Origin: Chara braunii
Taxonomy: Eukaryota > Streptophyta > Charophyceae > Charales > Characeae
Length of the DNA stretch: 21,304 nt
Direction: 5' to 3'
Assembly (NCBI GenBank): GCA_003427395.1
Contig: BFEA01000448.1
Span: 710,448 to 731,751 of the forward strand
The notes under the pieces are model-generated. The model searched no databases. It was not told the origin of the DNA and worked only from the letters and a program-made list of their open reading frames with translations. Positions within the stretch are counted from its first letter, which is position 1; each line of letters starts with the position of its first letter. Positions 8,942 to 16,822 of the stretch are shown one piece after another. A program made the position numbers and the translations under genes.

Positions 8942-9280
8942 CAGCTCCCCATATGGAGCACCTGTTCTCTTCGTCCGAAAGAAGAACAAGGACCTACGTC
9001 TGTGTATCGACTACCGCAAGCTCAACACACAAACCGTCAAGAATGCGGGGCCTCTTCCTCGCATCGACGATCTTCTGGAGCGGCTGGGCAGTGCCAAGTA
9101 CTTTTCCAAGTTGGACTTGAAGTCGGGGTATCATCAACTGTCGATACGCCCGAATGACTTTTACAAATCCGCATTCAAGACGAGGTATGGGCATTTTGAG
9201 TAGGTGCTCATGCCTTTTGGCCTCACCAACGCCCCGGCGACCTTCCAGGCGGCGATGACCAACGAGTTTCGGACCGATTC
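8935..9280 (+). pseudogene. pol: Pol: reverse transcriptase fingers and palm, first half
   Basis: Frame 0 contains the RT fingers ([19 protein letters not shown], then DYRKLN) and motif [13 protein letters not shown], with the first catalytic Asp at codon 9114. An in-frame TAG at 9201-9203 replaces the Trp expected after GHFE. The reading continues MPFGLTNAPATFQAAM, the conserved B motif, to about 9270. There the frame changes to 2 with part of the usual spacer before the YLDD box missing (around ACCGATTCG, 9273-9281), which indicates a small deletion. RT polymerises cDNA from the element RNA in the particle. Confidence 0.92.
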
Positions 9281-9991
9281 GTGTTGGTCTACCTAGATGA
9301 CATTCTCGTCTACAGCCAGACCTTGGAGGATCATCTTGGGAATCTCCGACGTGTGTTGGAGACACTCCGGCGTGCCAAGTACAAAGCTAATCGGCACAAG
9401 TGTGAATTCGTCCGACAAGAGCTTGAGAACCTGGGCCATTTTGTCACACCCGAGGGCATCAGTCCGCTTTCGGACAAGATTCAGGCCATCCAGGAGTGGC
9501 CGGAGCCGCGGAACGTCAAGCATATCCGTTCGTTTCTCGATCTTGCCGGCTACTACCAGCGATTCATCAAGAGCTTCTCAAAGATCGCGGCTAACTTGAC
9601 CAAGCTTCAATGCGAGGATCGGCCGTTTGACTTCGATGAGGATGCGCGGGAATCATTTCTGGCCATCAAGGCCGGGTTGCTCTCTGCGGAGGTCTTGCGT
9701 ATCTACGACCCGCTGTTGCCTACACCCCTCACTATTGATGCGTCCGGTTATGGCATTGGTGCAATCCTTGAGCAGCACGATGGAGTGGACTGGCACCCAG
9801 TCGAGTACTTCAGCAAGAAAGTGCCCGTCGTGCATTCCATTGATGATGGACGCAAGAAGGAACTCCTCGCCTTCGTTCATGCTCTCAAGCAGTGGCGGCA
9901 CTTCCTCCTCGGTCGAGGTCAATTCCGATGGGTGACGGATAAAAATCCGTTGGTCTTCTACAAGACCCAAGACAGCACCATCGCTCGTTGA
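9281..9991 (+). pseudogene. pol: Pol: reverse transcriptase catalytic centre, thumb, and RNase H N-terminal part
   Basis: Frame 2. The catalytic box YLDDILVYS starts at 9290, with Asp codons 9296 and 9299. The gypsy RT continuation follows (CEFVRQELENLGHFVTPEGI, then the thumb LAGYYQRFIKSFSKIAANLT). RNase H comes next: Asp at 9737 (LTIDASGYGIGAIL), Glu at 9860 (KKELLAFVHAL) and Asp at 9938 (VTDKNPL), three of the four metal-binding acidic residues. An in-frame TGA at 9989-9991 interrupts the frame. The context (IAR stop MAFIDQ) fits a Trp codon changed by G to A. Similarity continues unbroken after it. Confidence 0.94.
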
Positions 9992-10681
9992 ATGGCTTTC
10001 ATCGACCAGTTTGACTTCTTTTCGGATCACATCCCTGGGAAGCCAAACCGTTTTGCGGATGCTCTTTCACGGCGTCCGGATCATTGCACCGCGGTCTACT
10101 CGACTTTTGAGATTGATGAGGACCTGCGGGACAGTTTCGTTCGCGGCTACCAAGCCGACCCTGAATTTCGCGACAAGTACGCGAATTGCTCCTCTCCTAA
10201 TCCGGCGCCTTCGCACTATCGGATCCAGAAGGGATACTTGCTTGTCCACTCACGCGGGAAGGACCTTCTTCGTGTGTCGAGTGACTCTCACTTGCATACA
10301 CCGCTTCTTGGCAAGTTCCACGATGCACCCGCCACCGGACATTTTGGAGTCAATCGCACGATTGGCCGACTTCGCGAGCGATTTTGGTGGCCCGGCCTTC
10401 TCGGCGACGTCACGCGCTATTGCGAGTCATGCGAGCTTTGCAGACGCTGCAAATCCCGCAATCACCGTCCGTACGGCGAGTTGCGATTGTTACCGGTCCC
10501 CTTGCGCCGAAGGGAAGTGATTGCCATGTACATCACAGGGCCGTTCCCCAAGCACAAGACCGGTGTAGATGGGATTCTCACGGTGGTCGATCGACTCACC
10601 AAGTTTGCCATGTTTTTGCCTTGTCACTATCATGCCAAGGCACTGGAGTTGGCCGAGGTTTTGTACGCCGGTTGGATTTGA
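9992..10681 (+). pseudogene. pol: Pol: RNase H C-terminus, integrase zinc finger and first part of core
   Basis: Same frame as the preceding segment. RNase H closes with HIPGKPNRFADALSRR (Asp codon 10058). The integrase HHCC finger has His 10319 and 10340 and Cys 10421 and 10430 (HDAPATGHFG, then CESCELC). The catalytic core begins at IAMYITGPFP and continues GILTVVDRLTKFAMF. In Ty3/gypsy integrases the first catalytic Asp lies in the MDF-like position. Here codon 10529 is TAC (Tyr), a missing key residue. The segment ends at TGA 10679-10681, where similarity again carries straight on. Confidence 0.92.
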
Positions 10682-11227
10682 ACCAAGGGTTACCCCAAGG
10701 AGATCGTCTGCGACCGTGACACTCGGTTCATGTCCGATTTTTGCTTGGCGCTCATCAAACGATGGGGCTCATCTCTCAAGCCCAGTTCAGCTCGCCACCC
10801 CCAGACCGATGGATAGACGGAGAGGGCGCACCAGACCGCACAGGTTCTCCTTCGCACTCTCATCCGTCCTGACTAGAAGGATTGGGTTGAGCGGCTGCCG
10901 GATGTCGAGTTGGCCTACAACTCCTCCATCCACCCGGCTATTGGGATGTCGCCCTTCGAGTTCGAGCACGACTCGCCGGTCACTTCTCCGTTGGATACCA
11001 TCATTCCACGAGCGGCCGAGAGCGACGACCATCTTCTTTTCTTGCGACGGATGGAAGAGCTTTTTGTCAAGGCACGCGACCAGATGGCCAAGACGCAGCA
11101 GCGCATGAGCCAACAGGCCAATCGCCAGCGTCTTCCTTGCCCATTCCTCGTCGGTGACCTTGTTTGGGTTTCCGCAGCGGAGTTCAGCCTTGAACAAGAC
11201 ATCTCTCGCAAGCTCCTTCCGAAATGA
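10682..11227 (+). pseudogene. pol: Pol: integrase catalytic core, second part, and C-terminal region
   Basis: Same frame. The second catalytic Asp is at 10712 (EIVCDRDTRF) and the Glu at 10820 (TERAHQT), 35 residues apart: the D-x35-E arrangement of retroviral integrases. Stops interrupt at TAG 10814-10816, between HPQTDG and TERAH, and at TAG 10874-10876, before KDWVERLPDVELAYNSS. The GPY/F-type C-terminal region starts at LVGDLVWV and KLLPK, then TGA 11225-11227, where a Trp is expected before MGPWPI. Integrase inserts the cDNA into the genome. This copy cannot encode an intact one. Confidence 0.92.
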
Positions 11228-11674
11228 ATGGGGCCCTGGCCGATCACAGCACCCACTGGAGATGCACCTGAAGGACCTTTCTTCATCATTCAGGTGCCCG
11301 CCCATTTGCCCGTCAACTCGGTCTTCCATTCCTCCAAACTAGTTCTCTACACGCCAGCAGACCATATCAATTTTCCTGGGCGAGGATCGCAAGACCCACC
11401 CTCTATGGATGGTTTCCAAGAGGTCAGCAACATTCTCTCTCAGCGCCGTTACGGCAACCGTCCGACCGAATATCTGGTCCATTTTGCATACTGCAGCCAC
11501 CGAGCTGACCGTTGGTTGACCCGTGCAGATCTCCAAGCAACAGCTCCGGACATTCTCGCACGTTATGAACGTAAGATGCAAGGCAAGCCGGTCTCTTCGG
11601 CTCCACATCGCGCCCGCGTCATGGTTCCACCTTCAGATCGTCAGCTTCGCCCTCGTCCCGGCTTGACTTCATAA
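11228..11674 (+). pseudogene. pol: Integrase C-terminus with chromodomain-like segment
   Basis: Frame 2 continues GPWPITAP and FHSSKLVLY, the usual end of the integrase GPY/F module. A stretch of about 55 residues follows (about 11410-11570): EVSNILSQRRY, EYLVHFAYC, DRWLTRADLQ, ILARYE. This order (EV-x-x-IL, YLV-x-aromatic, W-x-x-x-x-DL, a closing helix) is that of chromodomains fused to chromovirus integrases, which direct insertion towards particular chromatin. The canonical VKW position has Phe and the first cage aromatic is not evident, as in the reduced cages of many plant chromovirus domains. The frame ends TAA at 11672-11674, overlapping the polypurine tract by two bases. Confidence 0.78.
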
Positions 11675-11685
11675 GGAGGGGGGGG
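11673..11685 (+). promoter_or_regulatory. Polypurine tract
   Basis: AAGGAGGGGGGGG, 13 purines, abuts the 3' LTR start at 11686. This is the RNase H-resistant primer for plus-strand cDNA in LTR elements. It begins inside the pol stop codon, so there is no untranslated spacer. Confidence 0.92.
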
Positions 11686-11722
11686 TGTCGCATGCTGCGC
11701 CTGCACACGCAGGCCATTTTCC

Positions 11723-11928
11723 AGGCCCTGCGTCCTTCAGGCCGAAAGCCTGAATTTCAGTCCGAAAGCCTGAAATCCAGGGCTTACAGGCCCCGTGTCT
11801 GTTTCAGGCCGAAAGCCTGAAATTCAGGGCTTACAGGCCCCGTGTCTATTTCAGGCCGAAAGCCTGGAATCCAGGGCTTACAGGCCCTGTGTCTGTTTCA
11901 GGCCGAAAGCCTGAAATCCAGGGCTTAC
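11723..11928 (+). repeat. U3 tandem array in the 3' LTR (4 units)
   Basis: This corresponds to 3935-4167 but with four units instead of five. The first unit is a 65-bp compound carrying a second partial copy of CCGAAAGCCTGAA. The others are 47 bp. The TTTCAGGC and GCCTGAAA arms are present in most units. The unit-number difference between the LTRs must have arisen after or during this insertion. Confidence 0.9.
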
Positions 11929-12126
11929 AGGCCCCGTGGCGTTTAAGCCTGACAACCTGAAAACAAGGGCCTATATGCCCTCAGGCTTTAGCCAGAAGCT
12001 TCTTGGGAACTTTCCGAAATTTTCCTCAGGCTTCAGCCAGAAGCTACCTGGAAACTTCCCGGAAGCTTCCTCAGGGTCTAGCGCGTTTGGGCATTGGCAA
12101 GAACAACCTCCTGGACGGGCCAGCAC

Positions 12127-12133
12127 TATATAA
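12127..12133 (+). promoter_or_regulatory. TATA box of 3' LTR
   Basis: TATATAA in GCACTATATAAGACTGG is the counterpart of 4366-4372. In the 3' LTR it could drive read-out transcription into the flanking repeat, but nothing in the sequence shows that it does. Confidence 0.7.
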
Positions 12134-13125
12134 GACTGGCCCGCCCTACAGGCAGGGGGAGGCTATCAGTTGTCAGTTGTAGTCTTCAGGATTCAGGAGT
12201 AGTCTTCAAGAGCGCTGCAGGAGGCAGCATTAGCAGTAGTCTTCAGCGTTGGGGGCTAGTAGGTAGGTTGTAATCTTCAGCGCTGGGTGCAGGTAGGAGT
12301 AGAGTAGTGTTGGAGTTGGAGATGGCTGGCGGAGGCAAGGGAGACGTACCTGTGGCGCCATAGCTTCAGCTTCATCTTCGAGGTACCTGCATCACAACGC
12401 CAACATCACAGGTTAGTACTAGACTGAGAGAGAGAGAGTGAGAGCTCTTCTTTTTCCTCTTCGAAGTCCACCATCTCTTCTTCACCCTCTCGCTACCTGG
12501 CTTCTCAACTTCTGCAGCCTACGGGAAAGATTGTGACTATAAGACTTGACGACATTGGATTTAGACTGGACATTGGATTCAGACATTCGACGAGGGCTTA
12601 TTTTGGACTTGTGTCAAAGACTTGGTGTGGACTACATTTCCATCCCCCCCTCTTCTTCTTCATCTGCTCCTCCCCCTCTTCGCCTGTGTATGGTTGGGAC
12701 CTGGCGCACTTCTGTGTATGGCGCCGGGCCTATCACACCTCACAACGATGATGTGGAACATTGAGTTTGAACTTCGACATTGATTGGTTGAGCATTGGTA
12801 TTCTAGCATTCCGTTGCGCTATCTGATACAGTGATACTGTGTGACAAAGGTCGGTTCTTGTTCTGTTCAGCATGCTTACGGCGTCCAACAGTTTGGTGTC
12901 CCTCCTCTTCTTACATGCATATTGTACCATGAGATGTTATGTCGTTCCTAGTCTAGTTAGGAATTAGATCCCAGTCTCTCGCTGTGTTTCAAACTACCGT
13001 CTTGCATATATTAGGATGAACATTGCTTGTTGAGTTTCGTTCACACTGCATTATCCATTTTTGTCCTTTTCATCACTTTGCAGATCCCTGGCTCTTCGTT
13101 CATTTGCTCAACCGAGCATGTAACA

Positions 13126-13283
13126 CCAGATCACACACAAAAAGTTGTCTCCACTGCGACGTAAAAGAACCGCAATATTTTTCCTCACAATAGCGTCGCC
13201 GACGTACCGCCAACCGGACAACATAACCTCAATGAAAATGTTGCAGCAGCCACCAACTTCGGCAGCATGATCCCACCGAAAAA
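13126..13283 (+). repeat. Duplicated unit copy 1, 3' part
   Basis: Starting with the right target duplication CCAGA (13126-13130), this aligns with 13942-14098 (GATCACACAC, CTCCACTGCGAC, TTTTTCCTCACAATAG, GACGTACCGCC, ATAACCTCAATGAAAATG, GCATGATCCCACCGAAAA). Homology to copy 2 ends in an A run. This is the right half of the unit split by the retrotransposon. Confidence 0.88.
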
Positions 13284-13587
13284 TGTTGCTGCCACCATGC
13301 CAAGAAGGCAGCACTTCCGCACCACTGCCAAAACAATCACTGCTGCTGCCGAAAAAATTCGGCAGCCCTTCCTCGTCACTGCCAAAAAATCACAGTTGCC
13401 GCTGAAAAATTCAGCAACGCTCCCGCAGTACGTCAAAAAAAAAACTCTCGTCGCCACAAAAACCACGCAGCATCTCCCCAACACTTCTCCAATTATCGAT
13501 GCCATGTGCAGTATAACCCCTTCACCTTACAGAAACTGGTCGCCGACGCCGCGTTGAAAGAACAGCACCTTCCTTCCACCTCTCCAA
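13284..13587. other. Spacer between duplicated units, with hairpin
   Basis: About 300 bases lie between the two unit copies, rich in CTGCC, GGCAG and A runs. A perfect inverted repeat of GCTGCCGAA and TTCGGCAGC around AAAA lies at 13345-13366, and related degenerate words (CACTGCCAAAAAATCAC, CCGCTGAAAAATTCAGC) recur nearby. The 96-codon open frame across 13267-13557 is low-complexity Lys/Thr/Pro and not supported as a gene. Confidence 0.6.
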
Positions 13588-14098
13588 CAAAATGGTCCCA
13601 GATGGTCTCAATGTTGTCCCACACCATCTCCCCCAACACCAGATGGTCCGGAACTCAAGACCGCTCGCACTGCGTGCCGCAAAAAATAAAGGTGGCCTCG
13701 GTGAAACCCGTAGGTGCCGGCGAGACCCATAATTACTTTGCCGCGATCAACCGCTCTGCGCTTTTTGCATGTCGTCAACCCACGCACCACAGTCGCACAG
13801 TCCCAACCATGCACCAGCGCTTGCCCAACCTATAGGCCACACTGAAATCCACCATGACCGCTGCACACCACAAAAATAACACGGACCACTGCTTGCTGCA
13901 CCATCAAAACCGGTACCATGGCTGCCCCGCAACACCATCGCTAGATCACACACAAAAAACTGCCTCCACTGCGACGCAAAAAAACTGCAGCATTTTTCCT
14001 CACAATAGTGTCACCGACGTACCGCCTACCAGACAGCATAACCTCAATGAAAATGTTGCTGCCGCCGCCAACTTTGGCAGCATGATCCCACCGAAAAA
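13588..14098 (+). repeat. Duplicated unit copy 2 (uninterrupted, empty site)
   Basis: A direct repeat of 3554-3897 joined to 13126-13283. It reads through the site where copy 1 holds the retrotransposon (AACACCATCGCTAGATCACACAC around 13931-13955), with one CTAGA and no LTR sequence. The distance between copy starts, without the insertion, is about 800 bp. No coding function is evident. The short frames on both strands are not preserved between copies. Confidence 0.88.
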
Positions 14099-14189
14099 AC
14101 ACAAGCTATCGTCCCGGTCAGATACAATCAACTCGAGGGTGTGTTGCGCTCGGGGGGAGAAGATGGTTGTTAGACTGTAGTGACGAGGG

Positions 14190-14600
14190 TCAACCACGAT
14201 GAGGTAAGCCTTTCTCTCTCTCTCTCTCACTCGCACCAACATACACACACACATACAGTAGTAGTGTATACTTTCTTGATGTAGCGTTATATTCGTTCGA
14301 CTTTGTTCGTTCATCCTAGTCAATTGGAAGTACCACAAGGTTGCCGCACGATTTATTCACATACACACACATAAATGTAGTAGTGTATGTTTCCTTACTT
14401 TAATGTTAGATTCATTTTTTTTTGTTCGACCACCACGAAGCAAGTCGCGAGGTAAGGGACTTACCTGATCTCTTTCTCTCTCTCAAGCATGCTTACACAC
14501 ACACAAACATGCACACACAATCAAGTAACAATTGTCCGACTTATATTTCATTGTTCTAGCCGCAACTTCACCCGCTTTTACTCATCCCATCGATGGAAGT
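14190..14600 (+). repeat. Degenerate repeat block with (CT)n and (CA)n tracts
   Basis: Three related segments, starting near 14199, 14341 and 14451, each combine parts of the same series. The series is a GAGGTAAG-like start, a TCTCTCTC tract, a CACACACA tract, and TAGTAGTGTAT with a TTATATTCGTTCG or TTAGATTCATTT tail. Order and completeness vary, so it looks like an old internal triplication of a microsatellite-bearing unit of about 110-150 bp. No gene is seen. Confidence 0.5.
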
Positions 14601-16090
14601 AGTGCGAGGCTTGCCGCGGGCGATCAGGCACCGATCATTTCGAGAGGATGAGTGAGGGTGGTCCATAAGCCAGCATCACGACATATGATACCTGACAGGT
14701 TGTGAGTATTGTTAATGATGAGCGATTTTGTTGCCACAGGCCACTGATTCAGCAAAACATATTCGTTCTCCCCCCTTATCCTCTCTTCCCTCTTCCTCTC
14801 CTCCTTTTTCATCACTTTTTTTTTTCACTCTGCTTTTTCATCACTCTTTTTACCTATTACATGTTTTTTCCTTCTAACCCCCTTCTCTCGCTTCTTTCTC
14901 TCTCTATTGCAGGTGTAAGGAACTAGAGTTTTATCTAATCGACCTAAGCGAGTTTAGTTATACTATCAACTTTAATAACAAAACACATAATATTGATAGA
15001 AAATAGTAATAAGGATCATAACAATAGAATATGCGAGCATACTACCCTAAAGTCTCTTGTCTCGATACTCGAGGAACAACGTATTCAAGCAAAATTTCCA
15101 ATCGGATGCGGTTAAAAGGAGAACTTTGCGTGCTTCTGGAGAAGCGATCATCCCTTCCCTTCTCGTAATCGCAGCTCCTTTGTAACATCGACGCCCCTCC
15201 TTTCTTCGTAATCAGAGAAAGCACCGAAGGCAGATGTAAAGATTCCTCAGTAGTTCGTATACAAAATCCCTCACGCCCAACACGTCGCTTCTTTGTCGAC
15301 TTCTACGGAGGTGACGGAGTAGGTGAGTTCCTCCCCTCGATACCCCCTACTCCTCTCCTTCGTTCCCCTCTCCTCTTCCTTTGCTTTTCTCTTCGTACTC
15401 CTCTCTCTTTCCTCCCCTACCTCCTCACGCTCTCCTTCGCATCCGCGATCAGTCATTGCTCTCCCCCGGCTCGCACTTACAACTGTCTGCGCATCTCTGG
15501 TGCCTTGCTTACACACTGGCGCATTGGTTCGTTTGCCAGCCCATTTGCCCGTCTTTGCCTTCGTACTTGCAATCGAGTGCGATCCCTTCTTCACTTGTGT
15601 TTGAGACTTCGCCATGCATATTTCATCGACTAACTCCCAGTTTTAGCGTGCCTGCTTGACTGTTATCCCTCGGGTACTCCTCTGCTTGCTATCGCACTTA
15701 CTGCAAGTTTTCGCGAGCCGACCCTCGCTGCTTTTTGTCAGTCTTCTAGGTTCGAAGGATCTGCCTTCCTAACCAAGGCATATTCTAACTTAGACGAATA
15801 AGTAATAATATTAGCAAATAATAGTAATCATGTTTTAAAACTTTATTCATGGATTAGACAAATCTAGTTGTGACTTCGTGTAACTCCTAGGTTAGTTAGT
15901 AGGAACTCTTTTCCGTCTACAACAATTTCATCCACTTCAACTAACACGTGGTCGAAACTTCATATGTTCTGTCTAAAGATTCATCACGTGGTAAGGGTTC
16001 TGGTCATGCTTTTCGCGTCAGCGGTTGCCGTAAGTTACGAAAATCAACTGTGACGTTCTTGTATCCATCCCTTAATGTATCTGTCGCATA
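14600..16090. other. Unrecognised stretch, pyrimidine-rich blocks
   Basis: T/C-rich tracts at about 14765-14910 and 15320-15430 give long but low-complexity frames on both strands (for example 15271-15615 minus, an Arg/Glu/Lys-rich product). TTTCTCTCTCTATTGCAG with GTGTAAG after it (about 14894-14918) resembles a plant 3' splice site, but no exon pattern could be found around it. No gene is supported. Confidence 0.5.
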
Positions 16091-16092
16091 GG

Positions 16093-16183
16093 TTCGGGAT
16101 TATAAATCCCGAAAATTTATACAAAGTCTTTCAGATCTAACTTTTTTCGTCAACTGTCGGGCTTCTGCCACGGGCAGGAGCCC
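16093..16183. repeat. Two strong hairpins upstream of a tRNA-like segment
   Basis: TTCGGGATT (16093-16101) pairs perfectly with AATCCCGAA (16105-16113) across ATA, making a near-complete 21-bp palindrome. GGGCTTCTGCC (16159-16169) pairs with GGCAGGAGCCC (16173-16183) across ACG with one G-T. They directly precede the tRNA-like sequence at 16185-16250. Function is unknown. Confidence 0.7.
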
Positions 16184-16184
16184 A

Positions 16185-16250
16185 AATTCTCATTGGGAAC
16201 GGTCTCACCCTTAACCTACAGGTCACAGGTTCGAGTCCCGCTCGATCGGA
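16185..16250 (+). other. tRNA-like segment (A/B-box-like, possible SINE relic)
   Basis: AATTCTCATTGGGAAC (16185-16200) resembles a D-arm/A-box. CAGGTCACAGGTTCGAGTCCC (16219-16239) matches the variable loop and T-arm of tRNAs, with B-box GGTTCGAGTCC at 16228-16238. The spacing is right for a pol III internal promoter. The T-stem and acceptor do not pair well, so it is probably not a functional tRNA. It may be a decayed tRNA gene or tRNA-derived SINE. Confidence 0.5.
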
Positions 16251-16365
16251 AGTTGAGCTAGAAATAGTAAGGCCTATCCGGATTCCTACTAAAAAAAAGA
16301 GCTCACCCAGTGGGAAAGATGAACTTGATCCCGCTTGTCGACCCACACCTGTACCTACTAGGCTA

Positions 16366-16391
16366 GCTCCTATTTCAGTTAGAATAGGAGC
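16366..16391. repeat. Hairpin between tRNA-like segments
   Basis: GCTCCTATT (16366-16374) and AATAGGAGC (16383-16391) form a perfect 9-bp stem with an 8-nt loop, TCAGTTAG. Confidence 0.75.
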
Positions 16392-16409
16392 AGCCCTGCT
16401 ATAAGTAGA

Positions 16410-16490
16410 GTACAGGGTTTTAGCTCAATTGGTGTAACAGGTCTACGGCCCGCTTCCTATAGTAGGATGGGACCTGTATCGACTGCGGTT
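16410..16490 (+). other. Second tRNA-like / A-box segment with nested stems
   Basis: TAGCTCAATTGG (16421-16432) fits the tRNA A-box/D-arm consensus TRGCNNANYGG. Downstream, ACAGGTC (16437-16443) pairs with GACCTGT (16471-16477), enclosing TCCTA and TAGGA (16455-16459 with 16463-16467). No good B-box follows, and cloverleaf folding is not convincing. It is possibly the 5' half of a tRNA-derived element. Confidence 0.4.
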
Positions 16491-16499
16491 ACCGATTAA

Positions 16500-16822
16500 G
16501 GTAGGCAGTGTGTTTCTCTTAGCTTCCCCAACCGCATGAACGGAGTTACATTAATTTTTCAGTCGTCTTTAGATTTTATGGCGGCACGACCTGCCGACTT
16601 TCCCATATCGGTCGGTCCAACGCCCCCAGACTCGTTCTAATTCATTTTTGCCTTACCGCCTGAACCTTTGACTGATTTAGATCGTGGTCGCCGCATTCCG
16701 CGCGACCTTTTCTTATTCTCTTCCAAGTGCCGAAGACTTTAACTTTTACTAACCTGTACCTGTTTTGTATACGTTGTATCACTACATATGGCCACCTACA
16801 TCGAGAAGTGTGCTTCACGGCG
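16500..16822. other. Unrecognised stretch
   Basis: No gene or RNA was identified. The minus-strand frame at 16642-16842 (66 codons) follows the possible transposase relic in that strand's reading direction and could be its continuation, but I find no recognisable motif in it. Confidence 0.4.

Larger units (their letters stand above)
3898..13125 (+). mobile_element. Degenerate Ty3/gypsy (chromovirus-like) LTR retrotransposon, 9228 bp
   Basis: A full-length but inactive LTR retrotransposon. In order it holds: 5' LTR, primer-binding site, AT-rich leader, coiled-coil ORF, gag with CCHC knuckle, aspartic protease, reverse transcriptase, RNase H, integrase with HHCC finger, a chromodomain-like tail, polypurine tract and 3' LTR. 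The PR-RT-RH-IN order places it in Ty3/gypsy, and the chromodomain-like tail points to the chromovirus branch. Both ends and the target duplication are confirmed by an empty-site copy at 13588-14098. Several stops and frame changes in pol, plus LTR divergence of roughly 6% over about 260 bases aligned by eye, show that it is an old non-autonomous relic. Clade within chromoviruses is not assigned. Confidence 0.96.
11686..13125 (+). repeat. 3' long terminal repeat (1440 bp)
   Basis: Begins TGTCGCATGCTGCGCC and ends CATGTAACA. It matches the 5' LTR throughout. Differences include a smaller 47-bp array (a 65-bp compound first unit at 11723-11787 and three full units at 11788, 11835 and 11882), a GATAGAG versus GAGAGAGAG length change near 12430, and a short GTGATAC-type duplication near 12825-12840. 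The TATA box is retained at 12127-12133. Divergence is roughly 6% over about 260 bases compared by eye. Confidence 0.96.

Noticed and set aside
6153-11608. Many minus-strand and alternate-frame ORFs overlapping gag-pol
   Set aside because: They are antisense or shifted shadows of a region whose plus-strand frames carry clear retroelement motifs.
3554-14098. The two ~500-bp unit copies as LTRs of a small TRIM/LARD-type element
   Set aside because: There are no convincing TG...CA ends, no primer site or polypurine tract at the inner borders, and no target duplication. A plain segmental tandem duplication fits better.
14760-14935. Plant-like 3' splice site (polypyrimidine tract, TTGCAG, GTGTAAG)
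   Set aside because: No flanking exon-like frame or matching donor could be supported, and such motifs are frequent in pyrimidine-rich DNA.
15271-15615. 114-codon Arg/Glu/Lys-rich minus-strand frame
   Set aside because: It is a low-complexity product of the complementary TCC/CTC-rich tract, with an equally open frame on the other strand.
16185-16490. One intact functional tRNA gene
   Set aside because: A-box-like and B-box-like parts are present, but no complete cloverleaf with paired acceptor and T stems could be drawn.
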